From assembly GCA_030035585.1 (NCBI GenBank), contig CM057469.1:119142650-119206649 (forward strand): DNA of 64,000 nucleotides. Direction: 5' to 3'. The notes below the pieces were generated by a model. The model ran no database searches, was not told the DNA's origin, and worked only from the letters and a program-made list of their open reading frames with translations. Position 1 is the stretch's first letter. The number at the start of each line of letters is the position of its first letter. Of the stretch, positions 22,557 to 34,510 are shown piece by piece. The translations under genes were made by a program, and so were the position numbers. This stretch comes from Dugong dugon (taxonomy: Eukaryota > Chordata > Mammalia > Sirenia > Dugongidae).

Positions 22557-22907
22557 ATTAATCCCAATTTTGATTAAACCATTGCTAATTTTGTTTATAT
22601 ATGATATGCAGAACACTATCTAAGGGTTTGGGCCACTCCTCAGCAGTAGGTAACTAGACTTCAGTATGCCAAATAATACCAGACTCCACTAACAGGTTGG
22701 CAGAAATTTCTCAAAGTAATGCTAGGCTGGGTTTTCATTGTCTCAGGAACAGGAACTGAGTCTTAGAGACCAGGCTTTCGCTGTCGGCGGCTGAGTGAAT
22801 GTAGCAGAGGCAGAGACTGAAAGAAAAACGTAGAACTTGGAATTCAGGCATATCCTCAAGTCAGAGACCTGAAATTGGAAATAAAAGGTCTGGTGTTTGA
22901 GGGAAGG

Positions 22908-23005
22908 GGATATATATATATATACACACACACACAGTATATATGTATATATACGTATACATACATACATATGTATACAGATGTGTGTATATATATATAT
23001 ATATG
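22908..23005. repeat. Compound TA/CA/TATG microsatellite
   Basis: Successive blocks of TA, CA (acacacacacac), TATATG, and ACATACAT, then GTGTG and TA again. Tyrosine/isoleucine-rich reverse frames over it (22,743-23,047) are artefacts of the repeat. Confidence 0.95.
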
Positions 23006-24109
23006 AAGCAAAATATAAACTTGCCAAGTTATGAACCAATAAATCATTGAAGATACAAACTCATTGCTATATTTATAGTATCAGTTTATTCAAGAAAATT
23101 TGGGACTCACCCAGCAAAAACGACATTTAAAAGGGAGAAGAAAATTGGTGTTCAGAATGTAGTCACAGGCAAACTAGGATTAAAGTGGAAGAAATGCGGT
23201 CATTGAGATAATTGACCATATAGAATAGAAACTAAAATGACAGACTCCAACACAGGGACTCTTCAGAAAAGTGAAGGATAAAGCAAGAACATGCATGCCA
23301 AGAAACTTGAAACATATAAAAGAACCCAGTCAATAACGATTGGGTTACCATGTTATAGGATTTAACACTAAACTCCTCAGCTTAAATCATAGTGCTCCTT
23401 AGAATCTTTCTTGTGTACCAGAATTGGCTCAAGAATTTGGAACCAGAACTAAAATGAGCTTACCAATAGAGGTGAAGCGACTTAATAATTTGAATGTGAG
23501 CAATTGTTTGTGGGAAGTTCAAGTAGGTCATTGCAACTTGGGTATCATTTTATAACTTTCAAGATAGTCAGATACTAAAAAACCAAACATATAATGCAGA
23601 TAACAAGTTCTATTTTAGCTTAGCATAAGAAGCAGTTGTATGTAAACTGAAAGATGCAGGAGTTCATATCAGTATGAGAAAACTTAATGAGAAAGGGCCA
23701 TACTGTATTGTTATTATCACTGAATTCCAATTTAATTTAATTTTTAATATCATTTAACTATATTCATTAAGGCACATAAAGCAGTAGAAATTGAACCTGT
23801 TAAAGAGTAATCAGAATTGATAACAGCAACAAATATAGGTCAAGGAAGGATATGCTACAAACTCTATTTCTATGCCCTTCTCTTAAAGCAGTAATAGAAA
23901 TTGTTGGGAATAAAGAAAAATAAAAAAATATATAGAAATTTAACTATGATTACAAATAGATTGGTGAAAACAAATGTAAGCTAGAACAAATATTAAACAA
24001 ATGTGACATCCTACCTTTATACTTTAAGGCTTTTTTCTTTAATCTCTAAGCATATTCTTTAAAATTTAAAATGAACTTGATAGTTTCATACTTTTAATTA
24101 CCAGTCACT
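23006..24109. other. Unassigned intergenic sequence
   Basis: About 1.1 kb with no recognisable gene or repeat. Confidence 0.5.
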
Positions 24110-24121
24110 AATAGGTCTGTG

Positions 24122-24322
24122 AAGGAGCCCTGGTGATGCAGTGGGTGAGTGCTTGGCTGCTAACTGAAAGGTTGGTGGTTGAACCTACCAGCAGCTTCAT
24201 GGGAGAAAGATGTGGCAGACAGCTTCCATAAAGATTTATAGCCTTGGAAATCCTATGAGGCAGTTCTACTCTGTCCAATAGAGTCTCTATGAGCCGGAAT
24301 CGATTCAGTGGCAATGGGTTTT
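24122..24322 (+). mobile_element. AfroSINE-type SINE, long form, full length
   Basis: Complete: ggagccctggtgatgcagtgg head, ttcatgggagaaagatgtggcag middle block, and ctctatgagccggaatcgattcagtggcaatggg tail. Target-site duplication aataggtctgtg (24,110-24,121) and aataggtttgtg (24,323-24,334) differs at one base, indicating a fairly recent insertion for this family. Confidence 0.95.
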
Positions 24323-24415
24323 AATAGGTTTGTGTGAAAAAGTACATCAGTTGAATTCAGCAAACATACATTTAACAGTATTGTATTACCCTGGTACATG
24401 ATCCCCCTGAAGTCC

Positions 24416-24941
24416 TGTGTGGTAGGTAGGCTTCTTAAATGTACCCCAACGATAAGTGTCTCCTAATATTTACTTCCATCCCTTTGGTGTGTGGACTGGC
24501 CCAAGTAACTCGCTTTTAAGTGATAGAATGTGGCAAAGGGGATGGGATGTCTCTACCATGATTAAAAAAGATAGTGACTCCTGCTAGGACTCTCTCTCTG
24601 TTGTCTTCTTGGCTTACACAATTTGTGAAGCAATCTGCCATGATGGAGGGTTCCATGTGGCAAGGAATTTAGGGTAGTCTCTAGTCCAAAAACCCTTGAT
24701 GATCTGAATCCTGCTTACAACCATATGATCTTGGAAACAAATATTTTCCCAGGTGAACCTTGAGATGATTGCAGCCCCAGCCAACATTTGGATTGCAATC
24801 ATGTGAAAAATGCTGAGCAAAGGACCCAACAAAACCATACCTAAACTCCTGACCTAAAGAAACTGTGAGGTAATAAAAATTGTGTTGGTTTAAGCTGCTA
24901 CTTTGCGGAACTTTGTTACACAACAATACATAACTAACACA
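24416..24941 (+). mobile_element. Solo LTR, MLT1/MaLR-like
   Basis: Runs from TGTGTGGTAGGTAGGCTTC to ATAACTAACACA. Landmarks fit mammalian MaLR LTRs: tgtctcctaatatttac near the start, tgattgcagccccagcc near 24,770, cctgacctaaagaaactgtgaggtaata near 24,847, and ttaagctgctactttgcgg. The polyadenylation region (aataaaaattgtg) is at about 24,872. No internal region is present. An old fossil with no convincing flanking duplication remaining. Confidence 0.72.
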
Positions 24942-26540
24942 GCTTTGCAGGAATGGAAATATGATGTAATGTAGTCATCCAGAAATCCTTAGCATAGATA
25001 AGAATATTCACAAAAACCTTGAAGACCAGAGTTCAGGCTATAAGAAAAATAAAATTTAAAAAATATGTATGAAGACAGGAAAGAGTGAGAATAGGCAGAA
25101 AGAAGAAAATATTTCAAGGGGTAAGTTTTTATGAACCATATCTAGATTTGTTCCAGAGTGAATGACTATGAACATATCAAAGCTTGGAAGATCAGGGAGA
25201 GAATTTTTGATCAGAGTGTTGGGCACATGAGTGTGGGATAGTTAGAGGTAGGTTGGATAATAGTTTAGGGAAGATCACAGAAGATGATAATTGCAAAACT
25301 AAACAATTTTAGCTAATTTTTTCTCTTTTTTTTAGTTTTAGTTTTAGCTATACATTTTAGGTGAATATTACCATTTTTCCCTTTTGGAGTGTGCGATCAG
25401 GCAAGCAGAAGAGGAATAAACAAATAACAGGCACTGTCAAGCATTGATAAAACTCATGTATATCAGTTATTTGGAAACGAATAACATTTGTGGGAACTGA
25501 GAAACTGAAAAAATGGAATAAAGGAAGGATATAGAGACCAAAGGGGATTAAGATATCTTAAGGGAGAAGGAATTTAAGATCCTTAAGGAGATGGTGCAAT
25601 ATATGACAAACAGGAAGAGGGGTTCAGATATTTACTGACAGGAGAGGACGGGTGGGGTTAGAAGACAAATATCCACATACAGTGCAAGAAGAAATGCAAT
25701 ATGTTAGAAGCAGAATTTCTCCTTTGTAAGGTGTAAAACCCAGAGCCAATAGTAGTAAATATGATCTAACCATTGTATCAAAGAGTGTGCTAAGCCTTTC
25801 TTTACAGCTGAAGTTGTAAAGACAATTGAAAGAAGTGTGGGAGAGGCCAAGATATCCCTCTTTCCCTGTGGGCATCAGAAATCAAGGACTTAAACAACAG
25901 GATGGGATTGCTAAAGCTGTAATACCTAGAGGAGAGACTGACCACCTATACGGCCATTGCAATGTCAAGAAAGTAGTATGATTTATCACTTTTGCGCATT
26001 TCTCAAATAGACAGCAAAGGTATAGTTGGTCTGACTTACTCCATCACCACTTTTCTCTCACAGTGATTTCGGATGTGCTGATAACACTATTTAGCTTTGG
26101 TATGCTGTAAGAAGCTTTACTTAGGCTCCATAATGAGACTATATTCCAATGCAACCTTTTCTAAAGCTATTTTCCCTGAAGTGAACAGTTCTTACTATTA
26201 ATAAAATGGCACATTTTAATTTATATTATTCTATTATTTTCCAGAGTGAGTTATGATTGGCAGCACAAGACTAGACATCTACAAAATTAATTTCAAAACG
26301 TCACATTGATTCCTGTCATGTAAACTTGACTCCACACTTGTTACCTCCTTTTCCCAGATCTCTGATATTATTACCACCTTTCAAGCCCGTTATCAACCCA
26401 CTCCACCATCCCCCTCTCTACCTCCTCTCTGACCTTCCTTTATTGCTTCTGGTTTTTCTTTTTTTTTTTTTGAGTCCTAGATCCATGCCCTTTGTCCACT
26501 CTGATTACCTATCTTTCACAGGCCTTAATTTCAATGAAGG
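24942..26540. other. Unassigned intergenic sequence
   Basis: About 1.6 kb without recognisable genes. It holds a T-rich/TTTTAG tract near 25,318-25,345 and a poly-T at 26,459-26,472. Short frames on both strands show no domains. Confidence 0.5.
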
Positions 26541-26544
26541 GTAC

Positions 26545-26675
26545 ACTGAATGCACTGGATTTTAAAACCAGACCCATACTGATTTTAGTCTTGGCTTTCC
26601 AATTTGAATGTTACCACTTTGAACAAACCATGTAAATTCCAAATATCCATTTCCTCCTGGAAAGATGTTAACAAT
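26545..26675 (+). mobile_element. MIR SINE, 5' part (split)
   Basis: actggattttaaaaccagacccatactg then gtcttggctttccaatttg and aaatatccatttcctcctgg follow the order of the MIR consensus (gagccagactgcctgg, atcctggctctgcc, cagtttcctcatctg). Diverged. Confidence 0.55.
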
Positions 26676-27195
26676 AAATGTAATGCAAACAGACATATGC
26701 AAGCCAATGTTTATTGCAGTGCTATTCACAATAACCAAGAGGTTGAAACCGCCTGAATGTCCACCAACAAACAAAATGTGATATATACATACCATGTAAT
26801 ATTACTCATCCATAAAGAGAAACGAAGTTCTGATACATGACACAAAGTGGGTCAACTTTGAAAATATTATGCTGAGTCAAGTAAGTCAGTCACAAAAAGA
26901 AGAATGTTGTATGATATCACTCATATGAAATATCCAGAATAGGCAACACGTATAGAGACCAAAGTTCATTAGTGATTACCAGGGGCAGGAGGGAGGGGGG
27001 GAAGAGGAGGTCATTGTTTCCGAAGCACTGAGTTTCTGTTTGACGTGATGGAAAATTTGACAATAGATATTTGTAATTGTTGCATAACTTGATTAATATA
27101 ACTGATGTCACTAAACTATGACTGTGAAAAACATTAAATTAGCAAATGTTGTGTTACATATTTTAGTCACACTAAAATAAAAGCAAAATTAATAT
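26676..27195 (+). mobile_element. Old L1M fragment, ORF2 3' end and 3' UTR
   Basis: ctattcacaataaccaagaggttgaaacc, ccaacaaacaaaatgtgatatatac, aaagagaaacgaagttctgatacatg, attatgctgagtcaag, and gattaccaggggcaggaggg are classic L1M 3' landmarks in the right order. The 3' end has aaaataaaagc. The copy is short and lies between two MIR pieces. Confidence 0.85.
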
Positions 27196-27250
27196 TAAAC
27201 ATGATACAAAGTGCCTTTTACATAGTAGGTGCTTTATAAATGTGGGTTGT
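27196..27250 (+). mobile_element. MIR SINE, 3' tail (split)
   Basis: caaagtgccttttacatagtaggtgctttataaatgtgggttg is the MIR 3' terminus. It continues the piece ending at 26,675 across the L1M insertion. Confidence 0.6.
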
Positions 27251-28420
27251 TTTCTTTTCTAGCTTCTCCCAATCTTGCATAAATCAATCTGAAGGAAATG
27301 CTTAACTGTGGGAAAAACAAAACAAGAGTAGTTCTGTACAGTTTTTGAAGATAAATCACCATTCTCCTGAATGATTTATCTGTCAGAATAAAGAATTGTG
27401 TTCACCACATTCTTTCATTCTAAAAAGTAGTTGCACTCTAGGAGATGTGGTGATGAAAGGAGCATGCCTTCTCTGTCGCTTGCACAGTATAGCATGATGC
27501 TGTCAGGTGAATGTTTCCATAGAAACAGCAGAATGGCTGCTGGGGTAGGAGGTACATGGGAATCCCTTTATGAAGCCTTTTGTAGTCAGCAGCAGTCCAG
27601 GGTTTGGTTGAGTTTATAAGAAAAACATTGATTTGAAGCTGCATGAATTCCAGAGGAACCAAGCTCAAAGCAAGTCTTCAACACGTAGGCTTCTAAGTTT
27701 AGGCAGAAGGTGGGAAGTACTGAACATATGTTGTGCCTATACGGAATCCAAGTGTCAATCACCCTTTATTCAGTTAAAGTGATACTTGTGGCTAGTTACA
27801 CCAGCAGAAGTGGCCATGCGTTTATAGTTAGTCTACTGACTTAAATCCTTTGCAGTAAGAGAGTCAAGGGGGTAATAGAAGACACTTATGAAAATCTACC
27901 AACCTGTCAATTTGACTTATGAATCACCTATGAACCTATGAACAACTTCCACATTCTAACTAATAGATGGTTATGCTGCTTCCATCATTTCTAGGATTGG
28001 GGAGATCCTTTTTGGTAAAGACATCCATCCCACTGTTGGACAGCTTTAACTGGATTCCCCAATTTAACTACAACATGCTTATCTCCATTTTTCATGTAGA
28101 GGAATAGCAGTAAAAATAGTATCCTTGGCAATGTGGGGTTTGGAGTCGGTGTGAATGTGGGGTAGAAGCCTATTAATCTTGGATAGAAGATGGTGCTCAT
28201 AAATTTTCTTGGCTGGAAGGTAAATTTTGTTTTATTCTTAGTTTTGCAATCTGAGAAATGTTTAGAATCTTCTGTGTCCAGGGAATATGCTTTATGATTT
28301 CTGTAGCTCATTTCTTAAATTGCCTACAGGAACCTGTCTCAGATGCTATAAAATTTTTGACGGTTCTTATTTCCTACTGTCACCCTAGTCCTTTGAAGAA
28401 GATAAGATATAATGTAGAAG
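27251..28420. other. Unassigned intergenic sequence
   Basis: No repeat or gene recognised. Short frames at 27,431-27,668 and 27,991-28,311 are unremarkable. Confidence 0.5.
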
Positions 28421-28423
28421 TAT

Positions 28424-28443
28424 ACTATATATATATATATATT

Positions 28444-28497
<54 letters not shown>

Positions 28498-28530
28498 CTG
28501 ATATATACATATATATATATATTTCTGATA
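28424..28530. repeat. AT microsatellite with periodic TTTCTGAT interruptions
   Basis: Nearly pure (AT)n interrupted three times by atatttctgatat-type units, beginning about 28,439, 28,492 and 28,520. The repeated identical interruption suggests duplication of a larger unit rather than independent point changes. Confidence 0.95.
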
Positions 28531-28634
28531 GTATACTGGTATGGATGGATTAAATTATTTGAAATGCTTTTAGGATAATTAAAGATAATTTCATTTTGAG
28601 TAGAAAGTACCTCAATCAATTTCATCCACAAGCA

Positions 28635-28840
28635 AAACCAAACCTGTTGTCACTGAGTTGATTCTGACTCATAGTGACTCTGTAGGACAGAGTAGAACTG
28701 CCCTATAGGGTTGCCAAGGCTATAAATCTGTATGGAAGAAGACTGCCATATCTTTCTCCCACGGAGTGGCTGGTGGGTTTGAACCATGATGTTTCAGTTT
28801 GCCGCTGAGTGCTTTAACCACTGCACCACCAGGGCTCCTA
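28635..28840 (-). mobile_element. AfroSINE-type SINE, long form
   Basis: Full reverse copy: aaaaccaaacctgttgtcactgagttg tail side, ggaagaagactgccatatctttctccc middle block, and ctgcaccaccagggctcc head side. Confidence 0.92.
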
Positions 28841-29344
28841 GTTTATTCATATCACCCTGAAAATTCTAATCTAATGCACCAAATTCTTAAGGTTTATTTT
28901 TGTAAGACGGTGTATAGAAATGATTGCGTGTGTCAGGGAAGGGGGGATTTTCTGATGCATACATTACAGAAGAAACAATTTTGTTACTCAGAAAATCAAG
29001 AAAATTGTAGACTTCAAAAAAAAAATGTTGAATTTTCTTCCTTATTGTTAGTTTAGTCACTGAAAGGGTGTATGAATTCAAAAGTGGTCTGGTAAACATA
29101 AGGTTTGATTACTTTGTTTAAGTTAGCCTTTCTCATCAGTTCAGCTGAACTTACTCTATCCTTTTCTCTAAATTATTTTCCAACACAGGCTGCAACTGCC
29201 ACTTGCTCAACTGAAACTCCCTAAAATTCTCAACTTTTCAAGGAACATTTCCCAAATTATCTTACATTAACTACAAGCTAAGCTCTCTTCTGTGACATCA
29301 AATCCACTCCCCAGAGGAGACTGCACATCCTCTTATACTCTAGG
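28841..29344. other. Unassigned intergenic sequence
   Basis: No gene or family recognised. Ends in ctagg, the target duplication of the next element. Confidence 0.5.
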
Positions 29345-29924
29345 CGTCTTAGGCTGGGTTCTTTAGAGGAGCGAAGCCAATGAAGCAAGTCTGTGTATAT
29401 ATATCTATATACATATCTATCTATCTATCAATCTATCTATCTATATATATACAGAGAGAGATTTCAAGGCAATGGTTCACACAGTTGTGGAGGCTGGCAA
29501 GTCCCAAATCCATGGGTCACATATCAGGCTGGAGGTTTCTCCTGACTCATGTGGTGGCAGGGGCTGACGAAACCAAAATCAACAGGTTAGATGGAAGCCT
29601 ACTGGTTCATGGAGCTTCAGGAGCTGGAAAATCCCAAGATCTGCAGGTTAGGCCATAGGGTGCTGGTTCACTTCCCAGGAACCAGAGGCAGAGGACACTG
29701 ATTTGGATGCAGGATCCAGGGCAGGTGAGCTTTATCAAACCATATAGACATACATATGTATCTACATATATACATTGATTTCAGGCCACACCCCCAAGGA
29801 AACTTGCTTTTAAACTGATTGGCTACTCACTTCAGATCACAAAATGGAGGATGATTACATAATATCTGCTAAATCACTGAGAATCATGGTGTAGCCAAGT
29901 TGACACATAACCTTAACCATTACA
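29345..29924 (+). mobile_element. Solo LTR, MLT2-like (ERVL class), copy C
   Basis: Starts cGTCTTAGGCTGGGTTC and ends CTTAACCATTACA, in the same family as the 18.4 and 20.0 kb copies. Landmarks: ttcaaggcaatggttcacacagttgtggaggctggc, cacacccccaaggaaact, and catggtgtagccaagttgacacataacc. An exact 5-bp duplication ctagg (29,340-29,344 and 29,925-29,929) defines both ends and supports an integrase-type insertion. No internal viral genes, so it is a solo-LTR fossil. It contains a (TCTA)n/TA microsatellite at about 29,397-29,450. Confidence 0.85.
29397..29460. repeat. TCTA/TATA microsatellite inside LTR copy C
   Basis: atctatctatctatc blocks flanked by TATA runs and followed by gagagag. It lies where related LTRs carry a short T/A-rich stretch and has probably expanded after insertion. 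Confidence 0.92.
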
Positions 29925-29929
29925 CTAGG

Positions 29930-30647
29930 TATCTCATGGTGAGGAACTGAGGATGGCTTCCTCCTCACTCTTTTACATTTTCTTCAATACTTCTCCATTT
30001 TATAGAATTCTTAGCTCTTTTGAAGTTCATGTCATTCACCTGTAATCTTTTCTTCCTCGACTGTTTTCTAAAATTGACATCCTTCACTGAGATTTTTGTG
30101 TGCTCACTTATTCACTACCTCATCTTCTAAGACCTATTCATAATCTACCAAAACCACACAACATCAGGGTCACATCATAAATTTTGTTATTACCAAAAAT
30201 TTCAAATTCCCAAAATAACTTTCTTTCCTCCAACTTTCAATATTTTCAGCTCATCTAATTTTTGACATAAATTACATTAAATACAACCATTGACCTATGT
30301 GGCAGAGACAGTGTTTACCAAATATCCCAAATGAATGGGGCTTTTGTTAACTTTCCAACCTTCTCGAAGCAAATGTAGTATATGTGGTTAAACATAGCTA
30401 AAGTAGAGAGAGTAAAGAGTGAATGTTCACCCTTCATTCCTTCCTTCTCCAGATTAAATGACTTTGGAAGCAATGGATCGAGATGATAGCATCTCACAAG
30501 GGAGGGAGCCTAAACGTATTAGTTGCTAGATGGAATAAAGTTTTCACTAACACACTTCAAACTTTACTTGCCTGAGAAACTAACTTTTGTTCTGTAAGCC
30601 AATTTGAATTTGATGGTTTGTTTGATATGGCAACTAGCATTAATTAT
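29930..30647. other. Unassigned intergenic sequence
   Basis: Pyrimidine-rich first half (29,960-30,260), perhaps an old decayed repeat. No coding evidence. Confidence 0.45.
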
Positions 30648-30766
30648 CCTTGGTGGTGCAGTGGTTAAGCACTCTGCTCTAACCAAAAGGTTGGAGGTTA
30701 TAACTCACTAGCTGCTTCATGGGAGAAAGATGTGGCAATCCATCTCTATAAAGATTACAGCCTTGG
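30648..30766 (+). mobile_element. AfroSINE-type SINE, 5' half (split by L1)
   Basis: ccttggtggtgcagtggttaagcactctgc head and ttcatgggagaaagatgtggc middle block, ending in aagattacagccttgg at 30,751-30,766, which is also the left copy of the L1 target duplication. The rest of this SINE resumes at 33,571. Confidence 0.93.
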
Positions 30767-33570
30767 TGGAGTTCCAAGCCATAGCAATTAGGATAGAAAA
30801 AGAAATAAAGGACATCCAAATTGATCAGTAAGGAGTATAAGTATCCCTATTTGCAGATGATATGATCTTATACACAGAAAACCCTGAAGAATTCACAAGA
30901 AAACTACTGGAACTAATAGATTTCAGCAAAGTATCAGGATACAAGATAAACATACAAAAATCAGTTGAATGACTTTACACCAACAAAGAGAACTTTGAAG
31001 AGGAAATCATGAAATCAATACCATTTATAATAGCCCCCCAAAGGATAAAATACTTAGGAATAAATCTAACCAGAGACATAAAAGACCGATACAATGAAAA
31101 CTGCAAGTCACTACTGCAAGAAACTAAAAGAGACCTGAATAAGCAGAAAAACAAACGTTGCTTATGGGTGAGTAGACTCAACGTTGTAAAAATGTCAATT
31201 CTACCCAAAGTGATCTACAGATACAATGCAAACCCGACCCAAATTCCACCAGCATTTTTTAATGAGATGGAGAAATAAATCACCAACTTCATATGGAAAG
31301 GGAAGAGGCCCTGAATAAGTGAAGCATTACTGAAGAAGAACAAAGTGGGAGGCCCCACACTACCTGATTTTAGAACCTATTATACCATCATGGTAGTCAA
31401 AACAGCCTGGTACTGGTACAACAACAGATACATAGACCAATGGAACAGACTTAAGAATCCATACATAAATTCATCCACCTATGAGCAGCTGATATTTGAC
31501 AAAGGCCCCAAATCCATTAATTGGGGAAAACACAGTCTCTTTAACAAATGATGCTCGCATAAGTGGATATCCATCTGTAAAAAACTGAAACAAGACCCAT
31601 ACCTCACACCATGCACAAAAACTAACTCAAAATGGATCATAGACTTAAATATAAAATGTAAAATGATAAAGATCATGGAAGAAAAAATAAGGGCAGCACT
31701 AGGAGCCCTAATACATGGCATAAACAGAATACAAACCTTAAGTAACAATGCACAAACACCAGAAGAGAAACTAGATAACTGGGAGCTGCTAAAAATCAAG
31801 CACTTATGCTCTTCACAAGACTTCACCGAAAGAGTAAAAAGACAGCCTACAGACTGGGAAAAAATTTTGGCTACGATAAATCCGATCAGCATCTAATCTC
31901 TAAAATCTACAAGATACTGCAAAACCTCAACAACAAAAAGACAAATAATCCAGTTAAACAATGGGCAAAGGATATGAACAGGAACTTCACCAAAGAAGAT
32001 ATTCTGGCAGCTAACAGACATATGAGGAAGTGCTCATGATCATTAGCCATTAGAGAAATGCAAATCAAAACTACAATGTGATACCATCTCACCCCAACAA
32101 GGCTAGCATTAATCCAAAAAGCACAAAATAATAAATGTCAGAGAAGGTGTGGAGAGACTGGAACACTTATACATTGTTGGTGGAAATGTAAAATGGTACA
32201 ACCATTTTGGAAATCGATTTGACACTTCCTTAAAAAGCTAGAAATAGAAGTACCGTATGATCCAGCAATCCCACTCCTTGGAATACATCCTAGAGAAATA
32301 AGAGCCATCACACAAATAGATACATGCACACCCATGTTCGTTACAGCACTGTTCATGATAGCAAAAAGATGAAAACAACCTAAGTGAACATCAAAGGAGG
32401 AATGAATAAACAAATGATGGTATATTCACACAACGGAATACTACGCAAACATAAAGAATAATGATGAATCTGTGAAACATCTCATAACATGGAGGAATCT
32501 GGGAGGCATTATGTTGAGTGAATTTAGTCAGTCACAAAAGGGCAAATATTGTATAAAACCACTATTATAAGAACTCAAGAAGAGGTTTAGACACAGAAGA
32601 AAACATTCTTTGATGGGTACAATGGTGGTGAGGGATGGAGAGGGTTATTCACTAACTACATAGTAGACAAGAATTATCTTTGGCGAAGGGAAGGACAATG
32701 CACATTACAGTGGAAGTCAGCACAACTGGACTAACCCAAAAGCTAAGTTTTCTGAATACAACCAAACACTTAGAGGGACAGAGTAGCAGGGGTGGGGATC
32801 TGGGGACCATGGTTTCAGGGGAGATCTAGGTCAATTGGCATAACAAAGTTTTTGAGAAAATGTTCTGCATCCCACTTTGGTGAATGGTGTCTGGGGTCTA
32901 AAAAGCTAGCAAGTGGCCATCTAAGATGCAGCAATTTTTCCCAACCCACCTGAAGCAAAGGAGAATTAAGAACACCAAACATACAGGGGAAATATTAGCC
33001 CAAGAGACAGAAAGGGCCCCATAAATCAGAGATTCCATCAGCCTGAGACTAGAAGATCTAGATAGTGCCTGGCTATCACCAATGACCACCCTGCAGGGAA
33101 CACAACAGAAAGTCCCTGACAGAGCAGGAGAAAAGTGGGGTGCAGAACTCAAATTCTAATAAAAAGACCAGACTTGATAGTTTCAATGAGACTGGAGGGA
33201 CCTTGGAAGACATGGCCCCCGAACTCTCTTTTAGCCCAAAACTAAAACCATTCCCAAGGTCAACTCTTCAGACAAAGATTAGACTGGACTATGGGACATA
33301 AAAGGATACTTGTGAAGAGTGTGCTTCTTACTCAAGTAGATACATGAGACGAAATGGGCAGCTTCTGTCCAGAGGTGAGATGAGAAGGCAGAGGGGGTCA
33401 GGACCTGGTTGAATGGACATGGTAAATCTGGGGTGGAAAGGAGGTGTGTGCTGTCACAGTATAGGGAGAGCAACTAGGGTCACATAATAATGTGTGTATA
33501 AATTTTGGTATGAGAAACTAACATGAATCATAAACTTTCACCTAAAACACAATAAAAGAAAAAAACAAAC
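30767..33570 (+). mobile_element. L1 LINE, 5'-truncated, inserted in a SINE
   Basis: About 2.8 kb, starting just before the RT active site. The FADD box is intact at 30,850-30,861. Then come thumb ([13 protein letters not shown] frame at 31,009-31,278), LPDF (31,345-31,551), [17 protein letters not shown] (about 31,810-31,864), and the CCHC region (about 32,135-32,190). ORF2 is broken by several shifts and stops between these segments. The 3' UTR follows to an AATAAAAGAAAAAAACAAAC-type tail at 33,550-33,570. Bounded by aagattacagccttgg (30,751-30,766) and aagactatagccttgg (33,571-33,586), 14 of 16 identical. Confidence 0.95.
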
Positions 33571-33662
33571 AAGACTATAGCCTTGGATACCCTATATGGC
33601 CATTCTACTTTGTCCTTTAGGGTCCCTATGAGTCCCAATCAAATCTATGGTGATGGGTTTTG
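33571..33662 (+). mobile_element. AfroSINE-type SINE, 3' half (split by L1)
   Basis: aagactatagccttggataccctatatggcc through ctatgagtcccaatcaaatctatggtgatggg. Completes the SINE begun at 30,648. Its first 16 bases are the L1 target duplication. Confidence 0.93.
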
Positions 33663-34510
33663 TGTGCATACAATCTTGTTGGCACTTACACTATCCACTG
33701 ACTCCATTTCGTTTTATTCAGTATTTAACAGATTTCTTTTTTCTTTTTTGCTTTTACTTCTGTTTTCATACAGCTTGTATTTTATGACCCACGCTTATAT
33801 TCAACATTTTGATAATTTATCCATCTCTCTTTATACTCTCTGCTCTGTCAAAATCTCAAATTTAGAAGCAATAAGCCATCTGCTTTCTCTATTCATGCAC
33901 CCAAGGAGCTGAGAGTTGTTGTCCCTATGATGTCATGATCACCTTTTTAAATGAGTAGTCTACACTTCTACGTGTTTTATTATGCTACTCAAGTGTATTC
34001 ACTCTCTAAAACATCTATTACATACCTGTACCACACTACTCAAAAATTGTCCTTCCTTTCTGTTTTTACTTTTAGCTGATTACATGTCTCATGCTTTACT
34101 GAGAAAATATAAGCAATTAAAAAAATGAACTCCCCTATTCTTCCACTACCAAACACAAAATAAATGTATCATTTTTGGTATCAATCATTATATTGTCCCT
34201 CCACCTCCCACCAATAAGACGAAGGACATCGCTCTCTTTGTATGAAAGGCTAATCCTCCACGTATGTTCATGATTGCATCCTCTCTCGTCTTCTCAATGA
34301 AACCAGAACTTCCCCCCAAATCTCTAATAATATCATCAAATAAAAAAAGTTCCACATTTATTTCACATCTCCTTTCAGCCACTGTCAAATTTCTTGTTTT
34401 GCTTCACACTCAAACTTTCTGAAAGAATTATATTAACACTTGTTGAATCCACTTTTTCACCTATCAATCACACTTCAGTGTGCGATTCTTGCTCACACTA
34501 TTTTACAGAG
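33663..34510. other. Unassigned intergenic sequence
   Basis: Pyrimidine-rich. 34,195-34,360 may be an old interspersed repeat that I cannot assign. No coding evidence. Confidence 0.45.

Noticed and set aside
22743-23047. Tyrosine/isoleucine-rich reverse frames
   Set aside because: Direct translation of the TA/CA microsatellite.
24122-24200. tRNA-like head of SINEs read as tRNA genes
   Set aside because: The A/B-box-like sequence sits in dispersed SINEs with tails and target duplications, and no cloverleaf with a proper acceptor stem was seen.
18437-29924. A single provirus bounded by the related LTRs at 18.4, 20.0 and 29.3 kb
   Set aside because: Orientations conflict, the 29.3 kb copy has its own exact ctagg duplication, and the intervening DNA shows no retroviral internal region, so these are separate solo LTRs.
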